Source: Cycloclasticus sp. (lineage in GTDB: Bacteria; Pseudomonadota; Gammaproteobacteria; Methylococcales; Cycloclasticaceae). From it: a stretch of DNA of 6,043 nucleotides. The DNA is taken from NCBI GenBank assembly GCA_016764415.1, contig JAESRY010000128.1:1-6043 (forward strand). Reading direction: 5' to 3'. The position numbers and the translations under genes are program-made. Shown in pieces: positions 1 to 5,542 of the stretch. The notes under the pieces were generated by a model. It was not told the origin of the DNA, made no database searches, and saw only the letters and a program-made list of their open reading frames with translations. How positions within the stretch are numbered: the stretch's first letter is position 1; each line of letters opens with the position of its first letter.

Positions 1-375
1 GACGTGGCCAGAATGTTTCGGGTACCGCCGCACAAAATCGGACACTTAGAAAAAGCAACAAACAATAACATCGAACATCAGGGGCTTGAATTTGTGGTCG
101 ACACGATGATGCCTTGGGTGCGGCGCTGGGAGCAATCCATAACCCGCGACATTATAGGCCGCGACAACATGCGCACGCTGTTTCCTGAATTTTTACTGGA
201 CGGTTTATTGCGCGGCGATTCAAAAGCAAGAGCTGAATTCTATAGCAAAGCCGTTGGCGGCCCTTGGATGAGCGCCAACGAAGCACGAACAAAAGACAAC
301 ATGAACCCCATCGACGGGCTAGATGATGTTTTAAAACCACTCAACATGACACCAGCAGGTAAAGAAAATGAATGA
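1..375 (+). CDS. Phage portal protein, HK97-type, C-terminal part (5' end outside window)
   Basis: The reading frame is already open at base 1, so the gene starts upstream; the GTG at base 4 is an internal valine codon. Portal proteins form the dodecameric ring at the capsid vertex through which DNA is packaged and ejected. The visible 124 residues carry the usual C-terminal signature of the HK97 portal family: an ARMFRVPPHKIG segment, then a stretch ending in PWVRRWEQ (the conserved P-W-hydrophobic-R-hydrophobic-E-Q pattern of the clip/stem region), then LLRGD, a RAEFY helix and the S-A-NEAR motif followed by MNPIDGLDD. The last residues are polar and variable, as is usual. The stop overlaps the next gene by 8 bp. 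A capsid protease and capsid gene follow in the standard head-module order, which supports the call. The family is recognised from motifs only. Confidence 0.93.
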   Translation, partial: DVARMFRVPPHKIGHLEKATNNNIEHQGLEFVVDTMMPWVRRWEQSITRDIIGRDNMRTLFPEFLLDGLLRGDSKARAEFYSKAVGGPWMSANEARTKDNMNPIDGLDDVLKPLNMTPAGKENE

Positions 376-634
376 AGTAGTGATTACGTCCGATGGAACG
401 GCGCAAGGTACAAAAGTATCGATAGGCGGGCGTAATGTCGAAGGGCTTTTAAAAGTAGTCGTTAACCCGATAAGTCCGGGGGTTATGGTCACTGCGCAGA
501 TAACAGTAAATGTAAATTATCTCAAGATGGTTGTTGGTGATTTAGATCTCAATTTGATTGAGTTGGATGGAGGGTGTGATGCGGAAGACGTGGCTGCTCT
601 GCTTAAAGATATGTTATTCAAACAGGATAAATAA
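368..634 (+). CDS. Small beta-rich phage protein of unknown function (88 aa)
   Basis: I do not recognise a named family. The ATG overlaps the portal gene by 8 bp and has a CAGGT ribosome binding site about 8 bases upstream, so translation is probably coupled. The protein is soluble with no signal peptide or membrane segment. The N-terminal two thirds alternate hydrophobic and polar residues (EVVITSDG, TKVSIGG, GLLKVVVNPI, VMVTAQITVNV), suggesting a small beta-sheet domain. The end is acidic and helical (DAEDVAALLKDMLF). Short beta proteins of this general look occur in head modules of other phages, often between portal and protease, without an assigned role. It may be a minor structural or assembly factor, but that is inference from position. 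Confidence 0.8.
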   Translation: MNEVVITSDGTAQGTKVSIGGRNVEGLLKVVVNPISPGVMVTAQITVNVNYLKMVVGDLDLNLIELDGGCDAEDVAALLKDMLFKQDK

Positions 635-1005
635 TGAAACGTAAGTCATCCTTAATAGTTGTTTTTCTTTCTTGCTTATTTTATGCAGCATTAAGTTTTT
701 ACTTAAACATGAACTGGGAAGTTTATTCAGCGGCAGCGCTTGTTTTATTGGGTCTTATATGCGAAGGCGAACAGGTAACAACGGGCGAATACATATCAAA
801 ACTGGAATTAACAGCCAATAGCTTGGTGGTTATTAAGACAGATAAAGCGCTAACAGATGAACAACTAAAAAAGATGTCTAGAATTCATGAGGAAAGCTTG
901 CCATCTGGCGCAAAGCTTTTAATTTTAGACGATAACTTCTCAATAATATCTGGCGCAGATGATCGGTTTATGAAAACAAACAATATGGCATGGGTGAAAC
1001 AATGA
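634..1005 (+). CDS. Membrane-anchored small phage protein of unknown function (123 aa)
   Basis: The start ATG shares its A with the upstream TAA stop (TAATG) and has an AGGA site 6 bases upstream. The protein begins with a basic MKRK segment and two hydrophobic helices at about residues 6-24 and 29-45, separated by a short polar turn. That predicts an inner-membrane hairpin with both ends in the cytoplasm. Residues from about 50 onward form a soluble domain. It has a beta strand (LVVIKTD), a charged helix (TDEQLKKMSRIHEESLP), a second strand (AKLLILDD) and a variable tail, a pattern that recurs in small phage proteins of unknown role. Finding a membrane protein between portal and protease genes is unexpected. 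The stop overlaps the protease start as ATGA. I assign no function. Confidence 0.8.
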   Translation: MKRKSSLIVVFLSCLFYAALSFYLNMNWEVYSAAALVLLGLICEGEQVTTGEYISKLELTANSLVVIKTDKALTDEQLKKMSRIHEESLPSGAKLLILDDNFSIISGADDRFMKTNNMAWVKQ

Positions 1006-1823
1006 AACGTAACCAAGTAAACGCACGAATGGTCGCAGGTTTTTGGGGTAAGGACCTAAAAGAGCCCAATAACTGGTATGCAATGAACGTGGTAGGCGAT
1101 ACGGCTGAAATTCGTATTTATGACATTATCGGCTGGCCGTTTGTTGATGCAGACACGTTTTTAAATGAACTGTCAAACATTCAGCAAAACAAAATATTAG
1201 TGCGTATTAATTCACCAGGTGGTGATGTTTTTGATGGCATGGCCATTTATAACGCGCTAAAAGACCATCCCGCGCAAATAACCACGCGAATTGAAGGCAT
1301 AGCAGCGAGCATGGCCAGTATTATCGCCCTAGCGGGTGATGCGGATAAGCGCCAAATAGCAAAATCAGCCAGTTATATGATCCATAACCCGTGGTCTTTT
1401 TACGGTGGTGATTATCGTGAGGCTGAAAAAGCAGCCGATTTAATGAAGCGATTAGCCGCTCAATTAGCAGAAATTTACGCGGATGCAACCGGCGCAAAAC
1501 AAGCCGATATTCAAGCGCTAATGGATAGCGAAACGTGGTTTTTCGGCAAAGAAGCCGTCGAATCCAGCTTTATGAGCAATGTATCAGACAAAGGCGCAGC
1601 GCAAACAGCAAAGTTTGACTTAAGCATGTTTGCTCACGCACCCAAATCAACCGAACCAACCAAACGAGATTTAGAACGGACACTTACGCAAGACGCTGGG
1701 TTATCCCGTTCGCAAGCGCGCCAATTACTGCACGGCGGGTTTGAATCATTAGCTACGCAAGACGCTAGCGATGATAAAGCTGTAAGTGCGGTACAAAACT
1801 TATTAAACACAATAAAAGGATAA
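1002..1823 (+). CDS. Head maturation protease, ClpP-related (S14) serine peptidase
   Basis: This peptidase is expected to cleave the delta domain from the capsid protein during prohead maturation. With the ATG at 1002 (273 aa), the ClpP features are the NSPGGD loop at residues 70-75, the nucleophile Ser103 in GIAASMAS, and His128 in the YMIHNP motif. The acidic position falls in DSETWFFGKEAVE around residues 175-177; phage members often carry ETW here, and which acid completes the triad is unclear. The C-terminal tail contains an LSRSQARQLL helix common in phage ClpP-like proteins. An in-frame ATG at 990 would add four residues but has no visible ribosome binding site. I prefer 1002 because it forms an ATGA overlap with the upstream stop and has GGTGA just before it. 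The next gene, its presumed substrate, starts after a 3-bp gap. Confidence 0.95.
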   Translation: MKRNQVNARMVAGFWGKDLKEPNNWYAMNVVGDTAEIRIYDIIGWPFVDADTFLNELSNIQQNKILVRINSPGGDVFDGMAIYNALKDHPAQITTRIEGIAASMASIIALAGDADKRQIAKSASYMIHNPWSFYGGDYREAEKAADLMKRLAAQLAEIYADATGAKQADIQALMDSETWFFGKEAVESSFMSNVSDKGAAQTAKFDLSMFAHAPKSTEPTKRDLERTLTQDAGLSRSQARQLLHGGFESLATQDASDDKAVSAVQNLLNTIKG

Positions 1824-1826
1824 ATC

Positions 1827-3047
1827 ATGTCAGAAGAATTAAACAAAATTGTTGCTAAATTAGGCGGCGCATTCGACGAATTCAAAGCAGAAAACGACAA
1901 GCGGCTTGACGAAATTGAATCCAAAGGCAAAGCAGACCCGTTGCTTGAAAACAAGGTAAACGCCATTAATGCAGCCGTTGGTGAGCTAAGCAAAGAAAAA
2001 GACCGCTTAGACAAAATTGAAGCCGCGTTAAATCGTGGTGATTTAGGCGGTGGCGGCGGTGCAAACGAAGAGCAAAAAGCTCAAGCCGAACATAAAAAAG
2101 CATTCGGTTCATATTTCCGTAAAGGTATTGAAGGTGATTTGCGTAACTTAGAAGTAAACGCGTCATTGTCAACACAAGTGGATGAAGATGGTGGTTTCTT
2201 CGTGCCTGAAGAAGTAGACACGGAAATTGGCCGCGTATTGCAAGACATGGGCGCAATGCGAAGCCTAGCGCGTGTTCAGCCAATTGGTTCAGCAACGTTT
2301 AAGCGCTTGCATAATATGTCTGGCGCAACATCTGGTTGGGTTGGTGAAGAGGAAGGTCGAATAAAAACCGGCACGCCAAAATTGAAAGAATTGGCATTTC
2401 AAGCAATGGAGCTTTACGCAGAGCCAGCAACAACACAGGGCATGTTAGACGATAGCGCCTTTAATGTTGAACAGTGGTTAGCGGATGAAATTGCGCTTGA
2501 ATTTAGCGAGCAAGAATCAAACGCATTTATCACAGGTGATGGCATTAAAAAGCCACGTGGATTGCTTAGCTATAACGCGATTGCAAATGGTTCAGAAAAA
2601 TTTGGTGAATTAGGCTTTATTGCATCCGGCGCAGCCGGTGCGTTTAATGGCAGCGATGCACTAATTGACCTATTCCACAGCGTAAAACGCGGTTATCGCG
2701 CTAATGCAAACTGGATGATGAATGATTTAACCTTTGCCGCTATTCGTAAATTGAAAGATGGCAATGGCGATTATTTGTTCAAGCCAGGCTTAATGGAAGG
2801 CGAAACATTCCAGCTATTGGGTAAAGGCGTAGAAATTGACGACTTTATGCCAGATTTAGCAGCAAACAGCTTGTCAATCGCGTTTGGTGATTTCCGCCGT
2901 GGTTATATGATTGTTGATCGCATGGGCGTTCGTGTACTGCGCGATGCTTACACAAGCAAGCCTTATATCAAGTTCTACACCACTAAGCGTGTAGGCGGTG
3001 GCTTGAACGATTCTAACGCCATTAAACTAATGAAATTCACTGTTTAA
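1827..3047 (+). CDS. Major capsid protein, HK97 fold, with N-terminal delta domain
   Basis: This is the main shell subunit, 406 aa, the usual size for HK97-type precursors. Residues 1 to about 70 are charged and heptad-like (KLGGAFDEFK, DKRLDEIESKGK, SKEKDRLDKIEAALNR) and should be the coiled-coil delta domain that acts as scaffold. A glycine-rich linker (GGGGG, residues 74-78) follows. The maturation cleavage probably lies between about residues 95 and 118, before STQVDEDGGFFVPEEV, where the conserved mature core starts; the exact bond cannot be read. Later family landmarks are SGWVGEE (E-loop region), the FITGDGIKKPRGLL segment near 235-247, the NANWMMND helix-strand near 293-300, and IAFGDFRRGYMIVDRMGVRVLRD near 351-373. 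An AAAAGGA site lies 6 bases before the ATG. A terminator and palindrome follow the stop, consistent with very high expression as a separate transcript end. Confidence 0.97.
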   Translation: MSEELNKIVAKLGGAFDEFKAENDKRLDEIESKGKADPLLENKVNAINAAVGELSKEKDRLDKIEAALNRGDLGGGGGANEEQKAQAEHKKAFGSYFRKGIEGDLRNLEVNASLSTQVDEDGGFFVPEEVDTEIGRVLQDMGAMRSLARVQPIGSATFKRLHNMSGATSGWVGEEEGRIKTGTPKLKELAFQAMELYAEPATTQGMLDDSAFNVEQWLADEIALEFSEQESNAFITGDGIKKPRGLLSYNAIANGSEKFGELGFIASGAAGAFNGSDALIDLFHSVKRGYRANANWMMNDLTFAAIRKLKDGNGDYLFKPGLMEGETFQLLGKGVEIDDFMPDLAANSLSIAFGDFRRGYMIVDRMGVRVLRDAYTSKPYIKFYTTKRVGGGLNDSNAIKLMKFTV

Positions 3048-3056
3048 TTAAACAGT
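3039..3056. repeat. Perfect 18-bp palindrome spanning the capsid gene stop codon
   Basis: The sequence ACTGTTTAATTAAACAGT equals its own reverse complement. It covers the last two capsid codons, the TAA stop and nine bases after it. As RNA it could fold into a 7-bp stem with an AAUU loop, weaker than the terminator 15 bases downstream. It may be a protein-binding site, an mRNA 3'-end structure or an accessory hairpin. The perfect symmetry is seen directly; any role is inference. Confidence 0.6.
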
Positions 3057-3070
3057 AATTCATTCAATAG

Positions 3071-3094
3071 GCCGCCATTCGTGGCGGTTTTTTT
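3071..3094 (+). terminator. Intrinsic terminator after the capsid gene
   Basis: Six Watson-Crick pairs (CCGCCA with TGGCGG) plus an outer G-T pair enclose a TTCG tetraloop, and a run of seven T follows directly. This is a textbook rho-independent terminator 23 bases after the capsid stop. Because genes of the same module continue downstream with no clear promoter, it probably acts partially, lowering expression of the later genes relative to the capsid, or it is overridden by late antitermination. Confidence 0.9.
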
Positions 3095-3114
3095 AATTAA
3101 AAAAGGTACTTATT

Positions 3115-3492
3115 ATGAAAGATTTACAAAGTAAATTAGGTTTTCTAGTTTCTATTGTTGCGGCAGCAATAACAGCAACGGCAAGCGGCGCAGGAATTGA
3201 CTTGCAAGGGTTTAACTCAACAGTCGTTGTCTTTACAGCGGGCGTTATTACAGACGGCACGCACACGCCAAAACTGCAAGAGTCAGTAGACAACTCCGCG
3301 TGGACAGACGTAGCCGCAGGCGATCAGGTAGGCGCGTTAGTAGCCCTTACAACCAACAGCGTGCAAAAGGCAGGCTACAAAGGCAATAAGCGATATATAC
3401 GCGCCGTTGTAACCGTGGCAGGCGCATCAACAGGCGGCATTTATAGCGCATTAGTTGTAACGGGTGATGCAAGCCTAAACCCTGTTGCATAA
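3115..3492 (+). CDS. Probable capsid-associated structural protein (decoration-like), 125 aa
   Basis: The protein is a small beta-rich chain of a type I recognise from many tailed-phage head modules, where it is usually left hypothetical. Typical landmarks are the N-terminal KDLQSKLG, then a DLQGFNS motif (residues 29-35), KLQESVDNSAWTDVAAGD in the middle, and GYKGNKRYIRAVVTV near residues 88-102, ending in NPVA. The ATG has an AAGG site 8 bases upstream. Residues 9-26 are hydrophobic and alanine-rich and could mimic a signal peptide, but the family pattern runs through them, so I do not call export. Its position right after the capsid gene, between two strong terminators, suits an abundant virion protein such as a decoration or cement protein. 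That role is inference. Confidence 0.8.
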   Translation: MKDLQSKLGFLVSIVAAAITATASGAGIDLQGFNSTVVVFTAGVITDGTHTPKLQESVDNSAWTDVAAGDQVGALVALTTNSVQKAGYKGNKRYIRAVVTVAGASTGGIYSALVVTGDASLNPVA

Positions 3493-3509
3493 CGTTAGTT
3501 AATAACAGC

Positions 3510-3539
3510 AAAAATGGCCGCCCAGTGCGGCCATTTTTT
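3510..3539 (+). terminator. Strong intrinsic terminator, 12-bp stem, probably bidirectional
   Basis: The arms 3510-3521 (AAAAATGGCCGC) and 3527-3538 (GCGGCCATTTTT) pair perfectly over 12 bp around a CCAGT loop, ending in six T. The A-tract on the left arm becomes a T-tract on the other strand, so it could also stop minus-strand transcripts. It lies 18 bases after the stop of the decoration-like gene and only 9 bases before the next start codon. Confidence 0.92.
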
Positions 3540-3548
3540 ATAAATATT

Positions 3549-3731
3549 ATGGCTAAAAGTAATCTGGTTGTTACCGTTAAAATCAAATGGTGGCTTGCTT
3601 ATTTTTACCTGCCGATAATGTTTTTTTTATTGCGGATAGCTAGGTTTTATTATCCATTATTCACTCCAAATGCTAGCAGGATTAGCCATTGGATTAATCG
3701 CGGTATATACGCTCAAATAAACAGGAGATAA
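3549..3731 (+). CDS. Small membrane-associated phage protein (60 aa)
   Basis: I chose the ATG at 3549, giving 60 residues. An in-frame GTG at 3525 lies inside the terminator and is rejected. The protein opens with a beta-like VVTVKIKWW segment, followed by a hydrophobic aromatic stretch (about residues 14-36) that could span or lie on the membrane. It ends in a basic tail with HWINRGIYAQINRR. Short proteins with a VTVKxxWW start, a hydrophobic middle and a terminal arginine-rich helix occur in head modules of other phages, which supports a real gene. No Shine-Dalgarno sequence is visible: the 20 bases upstream are the terminator arm and an AT-rich spacer. Its last codons carry the AGGAGA ribosome binding site of the next gene, implying coupling. 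Function unknown. Confidence 0.7.
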   Translation: MAKSNLVVTVKIKWWLAYFYLPIMFFLLRIARFYYPLFTPNASRISHWINRGIYAQINRR

Positions 3732-3733
3732 AC

Positions 3734-3973
3734 ATGTCAAATTTCACAGTAATAAAAGCATTCAAAGGCTCAACAACCGGCGCAAATTGTATCTCATTCG
3801 CCAAAGGCCAACCTGTAACGCAAGAACAACTAGGTGATGACCTGGTAAACGTTGCATTGGCTGAAAAATGGATTAAAAAAGCTGCCAAACCGAAGGCTGT
3901 TAAAACAGAGCCGGTTGAGCAAGATGAATTAGAAGCAGCGAACGCGCCAGCACCAGAAACAGCGGAAAAATAA
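3734..3973 (+). CDS. Small phage protein of unknown function (79 aa)
   Basis: The ATG follows an AGGAGA ribosome binding site at 3723-3728, one of the best in the window, so translation should be strong. The N-terminal 50 residues form a compact domain (FTVIKAFKGS, then FAKGQPVTQEQLGDDLVNVALAEKWIKK) of a kind common in siphovirus head modules after the capsid gene. The pattern of a strand, a G-x-x-hydrophobic turn and an ALAEKWI helix is familiar, but no function is established that I know of. The remainder is a low-complexity linker and tail, first basic (AAKPKAVK) and then acidic and proline/alanine-rich. Such tails are often disordered. It could be a minor head or head-tail joining component, but this rests on position only. 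Confidence 0.83.
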   Translation: MSNFTVIKAFKGSTTGANCISFAKGQPVTQEQLGDDLVNVALAEKWIKKAAKPKAVKTEPVEQDELEAANAPAPETAEK

Positions 3974-3986
3974 AAGGGCTTAACCC

Positions 3987-4298
3987 ATGCCAGAACAGCA
4001 AATAAAAACGCTACTAGAGCTCGGCTTATTCAACGCATTATTAGGGCTCGTCGGTGGTGGCGTTAGAATTTCGCTGGGCCTTGCTCCTAATGAATCGTTA
4101 TTAAAAGAAATAGCGCGAATACTGTTTGTAGCCATGCCATTTGGTTGGTTGGCTGGTGGTATTGCGGTAGAAAATCAACTTAGCGAATACACAACATTCA
4201 GCGCAGCGGTGTTTACCGGGCTAATAGCCCACAACATTGCCAAGGCCGCAATGGATATTGGTATAGCTCAGATAATTAAAACAGTGTTCAAGCGATGA
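3987..4298 (+). CDS. Holin-like membrane protein (103 aa)
   Basis: An AGGG site lies 8 bases before the ATG. The protein is small and hydrophobic. It has a glycine-rich segment near residues 13-32 (ALLGLVGGGVRISLGL), a clear membrane helix near 43-61 (ARILFVAMPFGWLAGGIAV) and a third near 68-90 (TTFSAAVFTGLIAHNIAKAA), and ends in a basic KTVFKR. Size, three candidate membrane segments, the early GGGVR motif and a charged C-terminus resemble phage holins of the LydA type, which form inner-membrane pores that release or activate the endolysin. No endolysin is visible nearby, and lysis genes are unusual right after head genes, so another membrane role is possible. The stop overlaps the next start as ATGA, so the two proteins may be produced as a coupled pair. 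Confidence 0.65.
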   Translation: MPEQQIKTLLELGLFNALLGLVGGGVRISLGLAPNESLLKEIARILFVAMPFGWLAGGIAVENQLSEYTTFSAAVFTGLIAHNIAKAAMDIGIAQIIKTVFKR

Positions 4299-4522
4299 GA
4301 CTTGTTAGACACAAATCGTTGTTTTTTGCCCTGGCTATGGCATGGATGATGGTATTGCTTGCAGCGTTAATCACCATATCTTCACTAATAAACATCAACA
4401 TTACGCATTTAACAGAAGTCGTCAGCATGATGATGACAATTATCGCCGTGCTGTTCGTATGGGTATACGACTACACGTTGAAAGACACATCTGAAGATAG
4501 GCGGTCAAATGATGTTTATTAG
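4295..4522 (+). CDS. Two-helix membrane protein, possible second holin or antiholin (75 aa)
   Basis: The start lies inside the upstream stop (ATGA) with no strong ribosome binding site, so it probably relies on coupling to the holin-like gene. The protein has a basic N-terminus (MRLVRHK) and membrane helices at about residues 9-31 and 39-60. A charged hydrophilic tail (DYTLKDTSEDRRSNDVY) follows. Positive-inside reasoning gives both ends in the cytoplasm. That topology and length match class II holins, and holin/antiholin pairs often sit side by side, so a lysis or lysis-timing role is plausible. There is no sequence motif that proves it. The last 14 bases overlap the next small gene. Confidence 0.7.
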   Translation: MRLVRHKSLFFALAMAWMMVLLAALITISSLININITHLTEVVSMMMTIIAVLFVWVYDYTLKDTSEDRRSNDVY

Positions 4523-4682
4523 TAAGCAAGACATCATCAAAGAAATGGCCAATAACCCTGATCGCATGGCTCAACAACACATTGATGTACATGAGCGCGT
4601 TGAACAATTAGTAAAGAGGATTGAAAGCTTGGAGCATTCACTCCGTAACCCCCGCAGTAATTTTTTAAACAAAACAGGATAA
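4509..4682 (+). CDS. Small coiled-coil-like protein (57 aa)
   Basis: This short gene starts at ATGATG inside the end of the preceding gene, with an AGG 7 bases upstream, and fills the otherwise empty space up to the next start. The product begins MMFISKQDIIKEMANNPDRM and continues with a charged amphipathic helix (VHERVEQLVKRIESLEHSL) whose hydrophobic residues recur in a coiled-coil-like spacing, then a short polar tail. It has no membrane segment or signal peptide. It terminates 4 bases before the next ATG, and the AGGA at its 3' end serves as that gene's ribosome binding site. Tight packing on both sides supports a real gene. It may oligomerise or bind a neighbour protein; I do not recognise a family. 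Confidence 0.6.
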   Translation: MMFISKQDIIKEMANNPDRMAQQHIDVHERVEQLVKRIESLEHSLRNPRSNFLNKTG

Positions 4683-4686
4683 TAAA

Positions 4687-5064
4687 ATGTCAGTAACTTA
4701 CACAGCAACATTAAAAAACACACGACTTAACGCAGTAACAACAGCTATTGGCGCAAGTGGCTTCATTCAAATTGGCACGGCTGGCATGGCTAGTATTCTA
4801 GCGACCATCCCTTTGGCGGCTACAGCAGCACCAGCAGCTTCAGGCGGTGTTTTAACATTCACAATGCCACAGAGTGACAACTCAGCGGACGCAACAAGCC
4901 CAGCAGCAGCAGAAGCGCGAATAGTAACGAGCGCTCTAGCAACGGTTGCGTCAGGCTTAACAGTTGGTATATCGGGTTCAGGCGCAGATGTAATACTTGA
5001 TAGTGTTTCCATTACAGCCGGTCAAACAGTCACATTAAATTCAGCAGCTATTACTCATGGGTAA
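4687..5064 (+). CDS. Probable phage structural protein, small beta-rich (125 aa)
   Basis: The ATG has an AGGA site about 8 bases upstream. The product is rich in alanine, threonine, glycine and serine and poor in charged residues. It starts with SVTYTATLKNTRLNAVTTAIG and continues through a GFIQIGTAGM segment to DSVSITAGQTVTLNSAAITHG. Short proteins with a conserved K/R-N-x-RL-(N/D)-A start and a closing strand ending in T-I-T-x-G are common in phage structural modules. There they are generally hypothetical and presumed to be beta-sandwich virion components. The hydrophobic alanine-rich middle is not a convincing membrane helix. It ends 8 bp inside the next gene. A head-surface or tail-associated role is inference. 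Confidence 0.75.
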   Translation: MSVTYTATLKNTRLNAVTTAIGASGFIQIGTAGMASILATIPLAATAAPAASGGVLTFTMPQSDNSADATSPAAAEARIVTSALATVASGLTVGISGSGADVILDSVSITAGQTVTLNSAAITHG

Positions 5065-5542
5065 GCTTTTACTTACATTGTGCTTGCTATCGTTCGGTGC
5101 TTTTGCTGAAGACGTGCCGATGAGTTCATTGTCAAACGGGCAGGAATTGCGCGTGTCGATGGATGGCGAAACGTACACGAAAGCTTTTTTCAAAAGTGAG
5201 TGCTTTATTCCAACTGAAAAAGGGTTGGAATCAATGGCGCTTATTGAGCTTGAAGGTGATAACGGTGAATTGTTGAAGTGGAATTACACCACAACGACAG
5301 GCGGTGACTTTATATCAAGTACGGTTCTTAACGCTGGCAGTGTATGCAAAGAAAACGGCGATAGAGCTTATCTGGTGCCTAAATCACAGTTGTTAGGGTT
5401 ACTCACGCAGTTAGCTAATATCAATGCGTCCGGTGGTAACACCATGGTTGCATTGAGGGCGATGTCTAGTTTGTTTGATAAGCAATCAGAAGTTGGCGCG
5501 GAGTTGGCAGAGATTAGGCGAATTATTGTTAATGAAGATTAG
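5057..5542 (+). CDS. Exported protein of unknown function with cleavable signal peptide (161 aa)
   Basis: The first 17 residues (MGKLLLTLCLLSFGAFA) form a short type I signal peptide with an A-F-A cleavage motif before EDVP, predicting a periplasmic product of about 144 residues. Cys49 and Cys97 of the precursor could form a disulfide there. The middle is beta-rich (QELRVSMDGETYTKAFF, MALIELEGDNGELLKWNY). The last 50 residues are probably helical (QLLGLLTQLANI, then AELAEIRRIIVNED). The start overlaps the upstream gene by 8 bp without a clear ribosome binding site, and the end overlaps the lipoprotein gene by 11 bp. I do not recognise a family. Phage-encoded exported proteins paired with a small lipoprotein suggest envelope modification, exclusion of other phages or lysis, none of which is shown here. 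Confidence 0.78.
   Translation: MGKLLLTLCLLSFGAFAEDVPMSSLSNGQELRVSMDGETYTKAFFKSECFIPTEKGLESMALIELEGDNGELLKWNYTTTTGGDFISSTVLNAGSVCKENGDRAYLVPKSQLLGLLTQLANINASGGNTMVALRAMSSLFDKQSEVGAELAEIRRIIVNED

Noticed and set aside
990..1001. Earlier ATG for the protease gene
   Set aside because: It adds only MGET, has no Shine-Dalgarno, and breaks the ATGA overlap pattern seen elsewhere in the window.
1685..1766. 13-base direct repeat TACGCAAGACGCT at 1685-1697 and 1754-1766
   Set aside because: Both copies encode TQDA in the same frame 23 codons apart inside the protease tail; the flanks do not match, so chance or local codon preference is likelier than a mobile or regulatory repeat.
1634..2014. 126-codon open frame on the minus strand, over the protease end and capsid start
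   Set aside because: It is antisense to two well-supported conserved genes, its product is serine/leucine-rich with no family pattern, and it has no operon partner on that strand.
1966..2295. 109-codon minus-strand open frame within the capsid gene
   Set aside because: It lies wholly antisense to the capsid gene, and its composition (Leu, His, Arg-rich) is typical of a shadow frame.
3139..3192. Signal peptide in the decoration-like protein (hydrophobic alanine-rich residues 9-26)
   Set aside because: The charged start contains an acidic residue, and the segment is part of the pattern I associate with capsid-adjacent proteins of this type.
3539..3551. TATAAA / TATTAT as a -10 box for a leaderless transcript of the 60-aa gene
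   Set aside because: No -35-like sequence at the right distance (that place is the terminator stem), and AT-rich matches after a T-run are expected by chance.
3347..3586. Minus-strand frame running through the second terminator
   Set aside because: It is antisense to the decoration-like gene and crosses a perfect terminator hairpin; no ribosome binding site or conserved pattern.
3976..3986. GGGCTTAACCC as a hairpin covering the holin-like gene's ribosome binding site
   Set aside because: Only three G-C pairs around a five-base loop; too weak to argue for regulation.
4767..5012. 81-codon minus-strand frame inside the 125-aa structural-type gene
   Set aside because: The alanine/valine-rich content mirrors the alanine/threonine-rich sense gene; no independent support.
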